The notes beneath the pieces were generated by a model. The model was not told the origin of the DNA. It searched no databases and was given only the letters and a program-made list of their open reading frames with translations. Positions 41,115 to 50,842 of a DNA stretch of 64,000 nt are shown here, in pieces. Made by a program: the position numbers and the translations under genes. Origin of the DNA: Nemertoderma westbladi (taxonomy: Eukaryota > Xenacoelomorpha > Nemertodermatida > Nemertodermatidae); the NCBI GenBank assembly GCA_032718475.1, contig JAUCBJ010006976.1:38169-102168 (forward strand), in the 5' to 3' direction. Every line of letters begins with the position of its first letter. Position 1 is the first letter of the stretch.

Positions 41115-41347
41115 ATGATCCACACTTACATGGAACACATCGAGAGGATGAAGGTTTCCCAAATTGATTCGCATTCTTCCAGAACGTTCCACTCCGCCAG
41201 AACGCCTCCTGGCCGGGGTAAAATCATGTCGCCAACGCAATTCGGCGTGACGGCTGTGGGAAGTCCGGACACTGAGAGGGGTAGAGGGCTTCGATTGGAG
41301 CAGAGGAGTAGAGATGACGTCATAGTGTACCAGGAGAAAAATATTAG
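41115..41347 (+). CDS. MAPK8IP3/SPAG9-like: JIP3/JIP4-family scaffold, exon a (internal)
   Basis: This exon begins after a CTCTCAG acceptor and ends at AG|GTTAGT, in phase 2. It opens with MIHTYMEHIER, which matches the conserved HxYMEHIER segment that follows the first coiled coil (leucine zipper I) of JIP3/JIP4 proteins. The rest (about 65 codons) is a low-complexity Ser/Pro/Arg stretch, expected of the linker that carries the JNK-docking and phosphorylation sites in this family. JIP3/4 are cytosolic scaffolds that link kinesin-1 and dynein-dynactin to vesicles and to JNK-pathway kinases. The initial Met is not the gene start: the RH1 domain and zipper I must lie upstream, and they are not in the 783 bp between here and the satellite. 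The next exon joins in phase. Confidence 0.82.
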
Positions 41348-41521
41348 GTTAGTGTAAATTATTAGGTTATCCTTTACGGATTCCATACATTATTAAATAC
41401 AAGTTAATTTCTCTAAGTTTATTTTATAAATATCTATAACATTGGGATGGCCATTTATGTCAATTATTATTGGTGTTTTGGGTGAATGAGTAGTTTCATA
41501 TTATTATAACTTTTTGTTGGG

Positions 41522-41630
41522 CTCAGCTCTTACAAAGTCGGCAATGACGTCCAGGTGGGATCGAACTTGTGACCTCCGGGCTCCGGGTTGGAAGTTTGGC
41601 ATTCTAACCATTCAGCTAGCGGCTCAGGTA
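41522..41630 (-). mobile_element. tRNA-derived SINE head
   Basis: Read on the minus strand, the sequence resembles a tRNA gene. An A-box-like TAGCTGAATGGTTAGAATGC is followed about 35 bases later by a B-box-like AAGTTCGATCCC inside GGTCACAAGTTCGATCCCACC. The spacing is that of the internal RNA polymerase III promoter of tRNAs and tRNA-derived SINEs. The 5' end GAGCCGCTAGC does not pair well with the 3' part as an acceptor stem, so a SINE head is more likely than a working tRNA gene. Confidence 0.7.
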
Positions 41631-41747
41631 AAATTGGATTGAGCACAGTGGCAGCAGATGTTGGTATTGACAGATAGGAGGCCATGAGGACGTAAATTGC
41701 GGACATACAAGGTATCAGGTAGTATTTCCAGGTATACAGTATCTTTT

Positions 41748-41820
41748 ACCTGAGCCGCTAGCTGAATGGTTATAGCGTCAGACTCGGTTAGAGGGTTAGG
41801 TCACATGAAATTTGAAACAG
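41748..41820 (+). mobile_element. Second tRNA-derived SINE head, inverted relative to the first
   Basis: It starts with the same CCTGAGCCGCTAGCTGAATG as the minus-strand copy, then diverges (GTTATAGCGTCAGACTCGG) and has only a decayed B-box region (GGTCACATGAAATTTGAAAC). A perfect 28-bp inverted repeat is formed with the other copy (41605-41632 and 41745-41772). It is a truncated or mutated SINE copy. Confidence 0.6.
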
Positions 41821-42065
41821 AGAGTTTCATTTTCCGATCACTTATTGGGTGAGCCAGAATATTCATTTTTGATTTCAATAATTACCTACAAGCGTTTTTA
41901 AAAATGTGTCTGTCGATTTAGCGGTTTTAATAATTAATTATTCAGGAAAGTTTTGTAAATACGCTACATTCAAGGTGCGTTCGTTTATATTTAATCAGAA
42001 ATTCAATAACGTTTAGGAAGTGTCACCAATCCAGGACATGTTTGATCAACAGATTTTAATTTCAG

Positions 42066-42195
42066 ACAAGAAATAATAGAAGTTGATGAACCAGATATCG
42101 GTGGCTATGGTCGTTTAAAAGCGGAACCATGGCAACAGAGTTCTCTAGAAGGCGAATCTGATAATATAAGTCAGAAGAATATAGCGTTGAAACCT
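42066..42195 (+). CDS. MAPK8IP3/SPAG9-like: JIP3/JIP4-family scaffold, exon b
   Basis: The exon lies between TTTCAG and the donor GTGAGT. The AG left by exon a plus the first A completes an Arg codon, and the frame stays open for the whole exon, ending in phase 0. It encodes QEIIEVDEP, GGYGRLKAEPW and QQSSLEGESDN, an acidic, Gly/Ser-rich linker with no recognised domain. I place it in this gene from the matching phases and the flanking diagnostic exons. On its own it would not be identifiable. Confidence 0.72.
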
Positions 42196-42481
42196 GTGAG
42201 TTGTGTTTATTTTATTGATAATTTAGTGTTTAGTAATTTAGATCCATACACTAGAACTTATAGAAAATAATTATTTTAGAACTATTATATTCTTAATTAT
42301 TGGTTTCAGAAATTTAACGGAAAACCTATTCATTAAATGTGTATGAAATACATGTCGGTTCCTAGTTTGATTTTTCATCACTCACTTCGATCGTTCGTGT
42401 AAATATCCACGAAACGGACATAAATAAATATAAATAAATTATTGTTATTATTTTGTTGAACTGATTGCGAATGTTATATCT
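42196..42481. other. Intron b-c, 5' part
   Basis: AT-rich intron between the GTGAGT donor and the 16-bp array. No gene seen. Confidence 0.6.
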
Positions 42482-43908
42482 TAACCCTAACTCGCAATAA
42501 CCCTAACTCGCAATAACCCTAACTCGCAATAACCCTAACTCGCAATAACCCTAACTCGCAATAACCCTAACTCGCAATAACCCTAACTCGCAATAACCCT
42601 AACTCGCAATAACTCTATCTCGCAATAACCCTAACTCGCCATAAGCCTAACTCGCAATAAAACCTAACTCGCAATAACCCTAACTCGCAATAACCCTAAC
42701 TCGCCATAACCCTAACTCGCAATAACCCTAACTCGCAATAACCCTAACTCGCCATAACCCTAACTCGCAATAACCCCAACTCGCAATAACCTAACTCGCC
42801 ATAAGCCTAACTCGCAATAACACCTAACTCGCCATAACCCTAACTCGCAATAACCCTAACTCGCCATAAGCCTAACTCGCAATAACCCTAACTCGCAATA
42901 ACCCTAACTCGCCATAAGCCTAACTCGCAATAACCCTAACTCGCAATAACCCTAACTCGCCATAAGCCTAACTCGCAATAACCCTAACTCGCAATAACCC
43001 TAACTCGCCATAACCCTAACTCGCAATAACCCTAACTCGCAATAACCCTAACTCGCAATAACCCTAACTCGCGATAAGCCTAACTCGCAATAACCCTAAC
43101 TCGCCATAAGCCTAACTCGCAATAACCCTAACTCGCAATAACCCTAACTCGCAATAACCCTAACTCGCAATAACTCTATCTCGCAATAACCCTAACTCGC
43201 CATAAGCCTAACTCGCAATAAAACCTAACTTGCAATAACCCTAACTCGCAATAACCCTAACTCGCCATAAGCCTAACTCGCAATAACCCTAACTCGCAAT
43301 AACCCTAACTCGCCATAAGCCTAACTCGCAATAACCCTAACTCGCAATAACCCTAACTCGCAATAACCCTAACTCGCCATAAGCCTAACTCGCAATAACC
43401 CTAACTCGCCATAAGCCTAACTCGCAATAACCCTAACTCGCAATAACCCTAACTCGCCATAAGCCTAACTCGCAATAACCCTAACTCGCCATAAGCCTAA
43501 CTCGCAATAACCCTAACTCGCAATAACCCTAACTCGCCATAAGCCTAACTCCCAATAACCCTAACTCGCAATAACCCTAACTCGCAATAACCCTAACTCG
43601 CCATAAGCCTAACTCGCAATAACCCTAACTCGCCATAAGCCTAACTCGCAATAACCCTAACTCGCAATAACCCTAACTCGCAATAACCCTAACTCGCAAT
43701 AACTCTATCTCGCAATAACCCTAACTCGCCATAAGCCTAACTCGCAATAAAACCTAACTCGCAATAACCCTAACTCGCAATAACCCTAACTCGCCATAAG
43801 CCTAACTCGCAATAACCCTAACTCGCAATAACCCTAACTCGCCATAAGCCTAACTCGCAATAACCCTAACTCGCAATAACCCTAACTCGCAATAACCCTA
43901 ACTCGCAC
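42482..43908 (+). repeat. 16-bp minisatellite, about 89 copies, in intron b-c
   Basis: The unit is AACCCTAACTCGCAAT. The main variants are CGCCATAAGCC, CTCTATCTCGC and AAAACC. A marker run (CTCTATCTCGC, then CCATAAGCC, then AATAAAACC) recurs at 42611, 43172 and 43701, which shows a higher-order repeat of roughly 530-560 bp. Each unit carries CCTAAC, which contains both the telomere-like CCCTAA and a CTAAC branch-point-like pentamer. The array stops only 18 bp before exon c. Confidence 0.95.
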
Positions 43909-43926
43909 TAACTATATTTCTTACAG

Positions 43927-44128
43927 CGCACTCCCCCTACGTCTCTATCTATATCGCCGACCCCTTTGTCCCCCCTCACCATGGTTACTCCATCGGATAT
44001 TGAGACACCTAGCGACCAACCCCCGACCAGCAGTATCTACCAGGAGATGGTCTACCAGGATGTGTCAGGTATCGACTCTGGTACAGATATATTGTGCACA
44101 AGAAGAGACACCATAGAGGGTTACTCAG
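43927..44128 (+). CDS. MAPK8IP3/SPAG9-like: JIP3/JIP4-family scaffold, exon c
   Basis: The exon starts after CACTAACTATATTTCTTACAG (branch-point-like CTAAC and a short pyrimidine tract) in phase 0 and ends before GTAATT in phase 1. The first part is rich in Ser/Thr-Pro sites (SISPTPLSPL, TPSDIETPSD), which are candidate MAPK sites. The second part reads SIYQEMVYQDVSGIDSG, an acidic segment whose position fits the linker before leucine zipper II. Joining it to exon d completes an Asp codon. Confidence 0.75.
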
Positions 44129-45245
44129 GTAATTGGGTTTAATTAATTCCTCTTATCACCTTTAATCTACAGAAAAATTATGGAATACTATTATAAACCG
44201 TTTATTAAACTGTAGTAATTTTGTACACGACATATGCAAGCATATAATGGGGGATGGCATCCCCCCCCCCCTTACATCCCCTTTATTTATTGCATCCAGT
44301 CCAGAATTAAATGGGAATTTCAAATCTGAAAATGGCTAAGAAAGATATCTTTTAGTTCTCGAGTTATCGTGGAATATCTGTCTGGCAATCTGTCAAAATG
44401 TAAGACAGACAGACAGACAACCGACCGACGGACAGACTAGATTCCATCAAATATTAAAACTGAACACGGAAATGAAATCAGCAACCCCGAAAGTGAAAAT
44501 CCCCGTAAATATAATTTTAGCTCGGTGGTGTACTTCCTTCATGTCAGACACTATTAACCAACCAGACCCCATCGGTGGTCTGTTTCCTTCCTGTCAGACA
44601 CTATTAACCAACCAGACCCCATCGGTGGTCTGTTTCCTTCCTGTCAGACACTATTAACCAACCAGACCCCATAGGCCCATACAGGTAGTTTTGCGCGGGA
44701 AGGTTTGAACTTTGAAGGCAATTATCTCTGAATGACATTTTTTCGCACAAAAGTTCTACTCCGCCATTTCTTAACCGTTTTTTGCAATTTTCGATTTATG
44801 AAAGGTAATTTCATAAGCTTCGATAAATTTCGACCTGTTTTCGTGATTTCACAATATTTCCCTATATTTTAAAGAAAAATTAGAAAAAAACATGGGTTTT
44901 TATTTTTATTTTTACAAAATTGCCTATTATCAGAAATAGAAAATGAAAATACAAAAAGTCGTCAAAAAATATGATGAAAATGAACATGTTGGTTCCAAAA
45001 AATGTGGTATCGAAAAATAATAATGGAAAATAACTGAGTAGTCTTTTTAGTGAAATCTCACGCCGGCTGCTAGGGGGCGCCAACAGTTTTTTAAATTAAT
45101 TTACTTTTAGTTCAATCTCTTTTCAATGGTATTTCGTACATTGGGGATATAAACTAATTAATTTATTAAAACCTTCGGGGGCTACCCCCCCCCCCCCCCC
45201 CCACACACAATGTTTACGGAAATGTTCCATCCATCTCCCATATAG
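44129..45245. other. Intron c-d with short repeats and two C-tracts
   Basis: AT-rich intron. It contains a C11 tract (44261-44271), a (GACA/GACC)n run (44404-44436), a 50-bp triplet repeat (listed separately) and a C18 tract (45185-45202). The predicted 61- and 67-codon frames here are low-complexity and are not supported as genes. Confidence 0.65.
44522..44672 (+). repeat. 50-bp tandem repeat, 3 copies
   Basis: Three head-to-tail copies of a 50-bp unit containing GTCAGACACTATTAACC and CCAGACCCCATCGGTGG. The second copy is nearly perfect. The first differs near its start (TGTACTTCCTTCATG) and the third ends at CCCCATAGG. It lies in intron c-d. Confidence 0.9.
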
Positions 45246-45290
45246 ATGACGATAGTACAGCTTCTGAAGAGGAATATTTTAAGTACACGG
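45246..45290 (+). CDS. MAPK8IP3/SPAG9-like: JIP3/JIP4-family scaffold, exon d (45 nt micro-exon)
   Basis: This is a small exon between CCCATATAG and GTTTGT. With the G from exon c it reads DDDSTASEEEYFKYT, an acidic patch, and leaves one G in phase 1. That G plus GT at the start of exon e makes Gly, giving GMGKEVE across the junction, which is the diagnostic start of leucine zipper II in JIP3/4. That match supports this exon and both splice sites. The donor GTTTGT is weak. Confidence 0.72.
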
Positions 45291-46087
45291 GTTTGTATTA
45301 TTCAACTACACCTTGTGTGTCTGATGGTTGGGGTATATTTAATCAACTCAAGATTGCGGGTGGGGCGAGCCACGAAGTGAGCGATCCTTAGAATAGGGGT
45401 ACCATTAACGAGTTGTCTGTCATAGTCGTAAATTTTTGATCGCTATTAACGCGGTCCTTGATGATCCTTGATGAAATTAAACCAATCTTGGTACGTATGC
45501 AGTCTCGTACTGCGCGAAGGCCCCACGAAAGTGTGTTCGAAAATTTGTTCATTGTTCACAATGGTTTTTTGAGTTGGTTTAAACAAATTCGTTTGGTATC
45601 AGGTATTATCAGGTAACAGTTACCCTTTAAATTTTTTATCTTTTTGAGTTACCGTTCAAATGTGTCTACGATAACAAAGTTAGAGTATTCGTTCTGTTCT
45701 GATGAATTGGGAATAATGTCAACTTGAGTTATTATTAATTTGCTACATTCAAATTTCCAAGTAATTAAATCTATTGGATATAAGTTTTATATAAGTTATA
45801 ATTTAATGTGTTATTGCAGAAAAATGTTGGTTAACTTTCAATCCAATAATTTCTAACTATTTGTTAGAAATATTCTCCATTTAAAATGAAACTCATTTTT
45901 TGTTTGCCCTATTTTAGCGCACGAAACGCACACGTCGCTATTGTGAATCACTTTGTCTTAATTTGTTTGTTTTCTTTTCTCAATGATTTATAAATAATAT
46001 TATTTTATTTATAAATTTAAATAAATCCAAAATTATATATTGATTTATTTATAAATATAGTATATATTTAGTTACCGTTCACTCTTT
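45291..46087. other. Intron d-e, 5' part
   Basis: AT-rich intronic DNA with a more mixed stretch at about 45350-45560, which could be an old repeat fragment. I could not identify it. Confidence 0.55.
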
Positions 46088-47556
46088 GGTATTGGGGTTA
46101 CCTTACGGTATTGGGGTTACCTTACGGTATTGGGGTTACCTTACGGTATTGGGGTTACCTTACGGTATTGGGGTTACCTTACGGTATTGGAGTTACCTTA
46201 CGGTATTGGGGTTACCTTACGGTATTGGGGTTACCTTACGGTATTGGGGTTACCTTACGGTATTGGGGTTACCTTACGGTATTGGGGTTACCTTACGGTA
46301 TTGGGGTTACCTTACGGTATTGGGGTTACCTTACGGTATTGGGGTTACCTTACGGTATTGGAGTTACCTTACGGTATTGGGGTTACCTTACGGTATTGGG
46401 GTTACCTTACGGTATTGGGGTTACCTTACGGTATTGGGGTTACCTTACGGTATTGGGGTTACCTTACGGTATTGGGGTTACCTTACGGTATTGGGGTTAC
46501 CTTACGGTATTGGGGTTACCTTACGGTATTGGAGTTACCTTACGGTATTGGGGTTACCTTACGGTATTGGGGTTACCTTACGGTATTGGGGTTACCTTAC
46601 GGTATTGGGGTTACCTTACGGTATTGGGGTTACCTTACGGTATTGGGGTTACCTTACGGTATTGGGGTTACCTTACGGTATTGGGGTTACCTTATGGTAT
46701 TGGGGTTACCTTACGGTATTGGGGTTACCTTACGGTATTGGGGTTACCTTATGGTATTGGGGTTACCTTACGGTATTGGGGTTACCTTACGGTATTGGGG
46801 TTACCTTACGGTATTGGGGTTACCTTACGGTATTGGGGTTACCTTACGGTATTGGGGTTACCTTACGGTATTGGGGTTACCTTACGGTATTGGGGTTACC
46901 TTACGGTATTCGGGTTACCTTACGGTATTGGGGTTACCTTACGGTATTCGGGTTACCTTACGGTATTCGGGTTACCTTACGGTATTGGGGTTACCTTACG
47001 GTATTGGGGTTACCTTACGGTATTGGGGTTACCTTACGGTATTCGGGTTACCTTACGGTATTGGGGTTACCTTACGGTATTGGGGTTACCTTACGGTATT
47101 GGGGTTACCTTACGGTATTGGGGTTACCTTACGGTATTGGGGTTACCTTACGGTATTGGGGTTACCTTACGGTATTGGGGTTACCTTACGGTATTGGGTT
47201 ACCTTACGGTATTGGGGTTACCTTACGGTATTGGGGTTACCTTACGGTATTGGGTTACCTTATGGTATTGGGGTTACCTTACGGTATTGGGTTACCTTAC
47301 GGTATTGGGGTTACCTTACGGTATTGGGGTTACCTTACGGTATTGGGGTTACCTTACGGTATTGGGGTTACCTTACAGTATTGGGGTTACCTTACGGTAT
47401 TCGGGTTACCTTACGGTATTGGGGTTACCTTACGGTATTGGGGTTACCTTACGGTATTGGGGTTACCTTACGGTATTGGGGTTACCTTACGGTATTGGGG
47501 TTACCTTACGGTATTGGGGTTACCTTACGGTATTGGGGTCACCTTACGGTATTGCG
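46088..47556 (+). repeat. 19-bp minisatellite, about 77 copies, in intron d-e
   Basis: The unit is ATTGGGGTTACCTTACGGT. Variants are few (GGAGTT, ATTCGG, TTATGG), with several 18-bp units between 47195 and 47300. The unit has no stop codon in any forward frame and 19 is not divisible by three, so all three frames stay open for nearly 1.5 kb and translate to the same cyclic peptide (LPYGIGVTLRYWGYLTV). These frames are not genes. Confidence 0.96.
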
Positions 47557-48402
47557 TTTTGTGCCACTGACTGTTTCATTATTGGATGACTGAAGTTCGT
47601 TACATAAGTCGCGCGGTTCGTTGGTATTGGGTTAATAATTAATAACGATTCGTACAATTTAATATATTTATTTATACATTATATATATTTATATCTCCCA
47701 ATGTTCGGGCCATATATATTTATTTTAAATATATTTTTATTCTGCTGAATTATATATTTGAACACGGTAACTTGTTTTAGTTAGCGATGGCTCACCGCTA
47801 ATAAATACAACTTTAGATTTTGGAAGATAATATTTGTTGTTATAATATAAAAGTATTAATTTACTATAATTTATATTTTACAATTCCCTGTAACGATTGC
47901 AGATATATATATTTTTAACCGCTAATTCACATTATACAAGGTAGGGGTTGGTTGGGGGTACCATAACTAATGTAATATATTGGTGTTTTGTTTTTTTTAA
48001 TGCGTCATTCCAGATCCTGTTAGCGATAATATTTTCGGTGAGTAAATTATTACAATGTGGAGGGATATTCAACTTTTCACTTTGCCGAGTTTTTGTTTCC
48101 TATGAACCTAAATATTCAGCTGTATACGCAACGCACTATCACTATAATTTCCACTTAAAAATATAAATTTTCGATAAATGTGTGACCTTCTATGATCATT
48201 AAATTTAACATGTGTTATTGACTGGTTTATTGTTTTGGTTAGATTGTTAGTATGTTACAATTTTGATTCGCCTAGACTGTATATTAATTCGCCGCTGTTA
48301 GATTTGCGTCAATTTTCCTCGTCTGTCTAGCTACATCACATCGGATTAAATCTCATCACAATTGGGAGTTGAAGTTGTTAATTATTGGGTTTCTTTAATC
48401 AG
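47557..48402. other. Intron d-e, 3' part
   Basis: Very AT-rich with (TA)n-like runs. It ends with the acceptor GGTTTCTTTAATCAG before 48403. No gene or recognised repeat. Confidence 0.6.
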
Positions 48403-48500
48403 GTATGGGTAAGGAAGTTGAAGCGCTTATCGTGGAAAATTCCCAGTTACGAGAGACAAAAGATGCTCTTAATGTTGTGAAGGACGACCTGATCTGCAAG
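48403..48500 (+). CDS. MAPK8IP3/SPAG9-like: JIP3/JIP4-family scaffold, exon e (leucine zipper II start)
   Basis: The exon lies between AATCAG and GTTAGT. It encodes [15 protein letters not shown] and [16 protein letters not shown], the most recognisable block of the JIP3/JIP4/Sunday driver/UNC-16 family (vertebrates and flies have MG-R/K-EVE-LI-EN and ALNIVK-DLI). The heptad pattern of Leu/Val/Ile marks the start of leucine zipper II, the coiled coil that binds kinesin light chain and ARF6 in JIP3/4. It enters in phase 1, with the G carried over from exon d, and leaves in phase 0. Confidence 0.93.
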
Positions 48501-49029
48501 GTTAGTCGTTTATTCTGGTGGTAGTTTTACCAGAAAGGGATTTAAATCAGCGGATATTTGTGCCAAAATATGGAGATATACGATTATCTTTAACATTATT
48601 ATTCCAATAGGACATTACAACACGAGCTTCCGGTATTACTTTTGCTCGTTTTAAACTTTTACTAAAATATAAATATTAAATCCTCAACATTTTAAACTAA
48701 TTATTTTTGTGCAGAAACTTTTTAATCTTGTTGATTAAATGAGAGTAGATAGAATGTCCTGCTATTTATTTTGATTTGATTTGATTTCATTTGTATTTAA
48801 TCAAATAAAAATTAACATTATTGTTGACATTATGAAATAAAAGTGCTCAGCACGAATAAAAACAGATGATACGCGTAATATAAGTAAATAGCAAATGTGG
48901 CGTAGTTCACGAAACAAGGTTATAGAAATATGTCAAGTAAGATACATCATAAACACAAAGGAGAATTACAAGAGATGTAATAATGATGAGAGACAAGATA
49001 CATTCCTTCACACTTCACACATTAATTAA
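48501..49029. other. Intron e-f, 5' part
   Basis: AT-rich. No gene, RNA or clear repeat beyond short simple tracts (TTTGATTTGATTT near 48772). Confidence 0.6.
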
Positions 49030-50450
49030 TTAATTCAAATTCGGAGATTGTGGAAATTCACATTCAAGAATATTGAGTTCGTTTGCAACCATTGAATTAT
49101 AATCATCTAAGTCGCAATAGAGTTAAAATTACTAAGACGAGTTGGTAGAATGTTGAAACCATAATAAAATGAGTTTACAGTGCAAGTACAGACGTTTCGT
49201 TATTTACTAATAACATCATCAGCGTAAATATTTTTGTTTTGAGCTTACAGTACTTCTTGTTAGGAATTGGCGGGTAATTTGAACTTTTGTTGTAGTCCTA
49301 CACTAGGTTTAATTGTATAACTGTTTTATTGTCTGTTTGTGCCGCTTATTTACGCTGATGATGTTATTAGTAAATAACGAAACGTCCGTACTTGCACTGT
49401 AAACTCATTTTATTATGGTTTCAACATTCTACCAACTCGTCTTAGTAATTTTAACTCTATTGCGACTTAGATTCCCTCCTGGGACCTCATTAACTTCTAT
49501 AATCATCTAGTTTTGAGCTTGGGGTTTTCGCCCACTGGTATCTTGGTTGAGAGTGTGTGCTTCTACATTTAGTTTCATTTCGTGGTTGGGGGATGGATAA
49601 CTGTATGCTGCAGTATACTGGAGCGTGATCGGAGTGATTGAGTGCATGGTCATACTGGGCCACATACCCACTTGATAGATGAGGTAGAACAGATTTGTTG
49701 GTGATAATGTGGTCAATGTAGGAGTGTCCATGACCATAGAAGGTGGCAGTGGGACCACTAAAAAATTTGGAGTACCAGTCAATAGCTGTCAAATTGTTTT
49801 CATTCATGAAGCTGAGCAGAATTTTTCCCCGAGCAGAGGGCTCCATTCTCATATATCGATCCCCTTGCGTTGCACCAATAGCTCCATTCTCATCATGCAA
49901 TAAAGCTAGTGCGCTGAGTCTATTCAGAAAGTTATGATATGATTCTGTTGATTTACCAGCATCTGTGGCATACCCGGTGACAATGAGAAAAGATTCGTCG
50001 CAGTTTTTGAATGTTATATCCATCCCAATAATATCGTCATGTGATTTCACAACATTGTAGTTATCAATTTTACTGTTCCGTACTAATAAGGCAACTCCTC
50101 CGCAACTCCTCCGCAACTCCTCCGCAACTCCTCTGATTGCAGATATTGAACCCATTTTGTCGCTGACAAGGTATTTGCATATAAATTCTTCATTTAAGTC
50201 TTTTTCTAATAGCTCTCTTGCTTCATAATCTGCCAGCCAATGTTCTTGTAGGCCTATAATATCATGACCATATATATTTTCTACTACATAGTTAGAGTTG
50301 CCTTTAAAGCCCCGACAATTTATGGTTGCTCAACTCAATTCGCATTGTTTGCCGGTGAGTTTTGTCTGATTTGTTTCTATGAGGTTGTTATCCACTGCAG
50401 TGTCTCCCTCACTGTCATCAAACACGCTGTGAGACCTTGTGTCGATTGGT
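49030..50450 (-). pseudogene. LINE endonuclease pseudogene, split by a nested insertion
   Basis: The minus-strand reading shows APE-endonuclease landmarks in order: ATINCRGFKGN (about 50325-50295), HDIIGLQEHWL (about 50260), GGVALLVRNS (about 50090), FLIVTGYATDAGKS, then GHGHSYIDHII and NHSDHAPV (the catalytic SDH near 49640). The GDFN motif expected between them is absent, which suggests an internal loss near 49880-49900. An in-frame TGA at 50330-50332 precedes the domain, and the frame above it stays open to about 50450. At 49498-49509 the reading is interrupted by a 388-bp element and resumes at 49109 as LDDYNSMVANELN before a stop at 49030-49032. No RT follows, so the copy is dead. It lies antisense in intron e-f of the JIP gene. 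Confidence 0.8.
49110..49497. mobile_element. 388-bp inverted-repeat (foldback/MITE-like) element with 12-bp target duplication
   Basis: Two 124-bp arms, 49107-49230 and 49347-49470, are reverse complements of each other with one mismatch that I can see (AGTACAGACG versus AGTACGGACG), and they flank a 116-bp spacer. The sequence TATAATCATCTA occurs on both sides (49098-49109 and 49498-49509). Removing one copy plus the element rejoins the host LINE reading frame exactly, from KLDDY to NSMVAN. It has no coding capacity, so it would need an enzyme supplied in trans. A 27-bp tail (49471-49497) lies outside the right arm. The superfamily is not identified: a 12-bp duplication is unusual for common cut-and-paste families. 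Confidence 0.85.
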
Positions 50451-50569
50451 TTTGTTTAAGTGGGAATTATAGTGCATGCTTGATATTTAATTGCTACCAT
50501 TTATCTGCTTTTTTTTGTAAGTCAATTAATTATATTACCAAATAATCGGAATATTTATGAATCTTTTAG

Positions 50570-50842
50570 TTGGATGAGTCGAACTGTAGTCTCGAAGTTA
50601 TCAAAGGCGAATTCGAGGCTCTAAGATCCAATAGGGACAGTCTACAGACCAAGTTCACCGAATTGGAAGAGACTGTTAAACAACTAAAGAGTGAAGTCCT
50701 CAAAGCGAAGGAGAATGCCATGGAAGAGTCTGGAGAAGAATCCATTGGTGGATCGATTCAGAAGAAACGGTTCACTAGGGTGGAGATGGCGAGAGTGTTG
50801 ATGGAAAGGAACCAGTACAAGGAGAGGTTGATGGAGTTACAG
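50570..50842 (+). CDS. MAPK8IP3/SPAG9-like: JIP3/JIP4-family scaffold, exon f (zipper II and RH2 start)
   Basis: The exon lies between ATCTTTTAG and the donor GTGAGA, in phase 0 at both ends (91 codons). It begins LDESNCSLEVIKGEFEALRS, continuing the zipper II coiled coil, runs through an acidic spacer (EESGEESIGG), and ends with QKKRFTRVEMARVLMERNQY and KERLMELQ. This last block is the RH2 (RILP homology 2) helix, nearly invariant in JIP3/4; in this family RH2 binds phosphorylated Rab GTPases. The next exon supplies EAVRW, so the intron splits the helix. The final 16 nt of the exon are the first part of a 52-bp tandem repeat that continues into the intron. Confidence 0.93.

Larger units (their letters stand above)
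41348..42065. other. Intron a-b with two tRNA-derived SINE pieces
   Basis: The donor is GTTAGT and the acceptor TTTTAATTTCAG. Apart from the two tRNA-like segments listed separately, the intron is AT-rich and I see nothing else that codes. Confidence 0.75.

Noticed and set aside
41522-41630. Functional tRNA gene
   Set aside because: The A and B boxes are present but acceptor-stem pairing is poor, and a partial second copy lies nearby. A SINE head explains it better.
42482-43908. Interstitial telomere sequence
   Set aside because: CCCTAA occurs once per 16-bp unit and is separated by CTCGCAAT. It is not a run of TTAGGG hexamers.
44472-45083. Short ORFs in intron c-d (61 and 67 codons)
   Set aside because: One is built from the 50-bp repeat and the other from AT-rich low-complexity DNA. 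Neither has a motif or splice-compatible boundaries.
46086-47593. Three overlapping ORFs of 487-494 codons as a repeat protein gene
   Set aside because: They are produced by the stop-free 19-bp repeat in all three frames. The array lies in an intron between two exons whose phases match without it.
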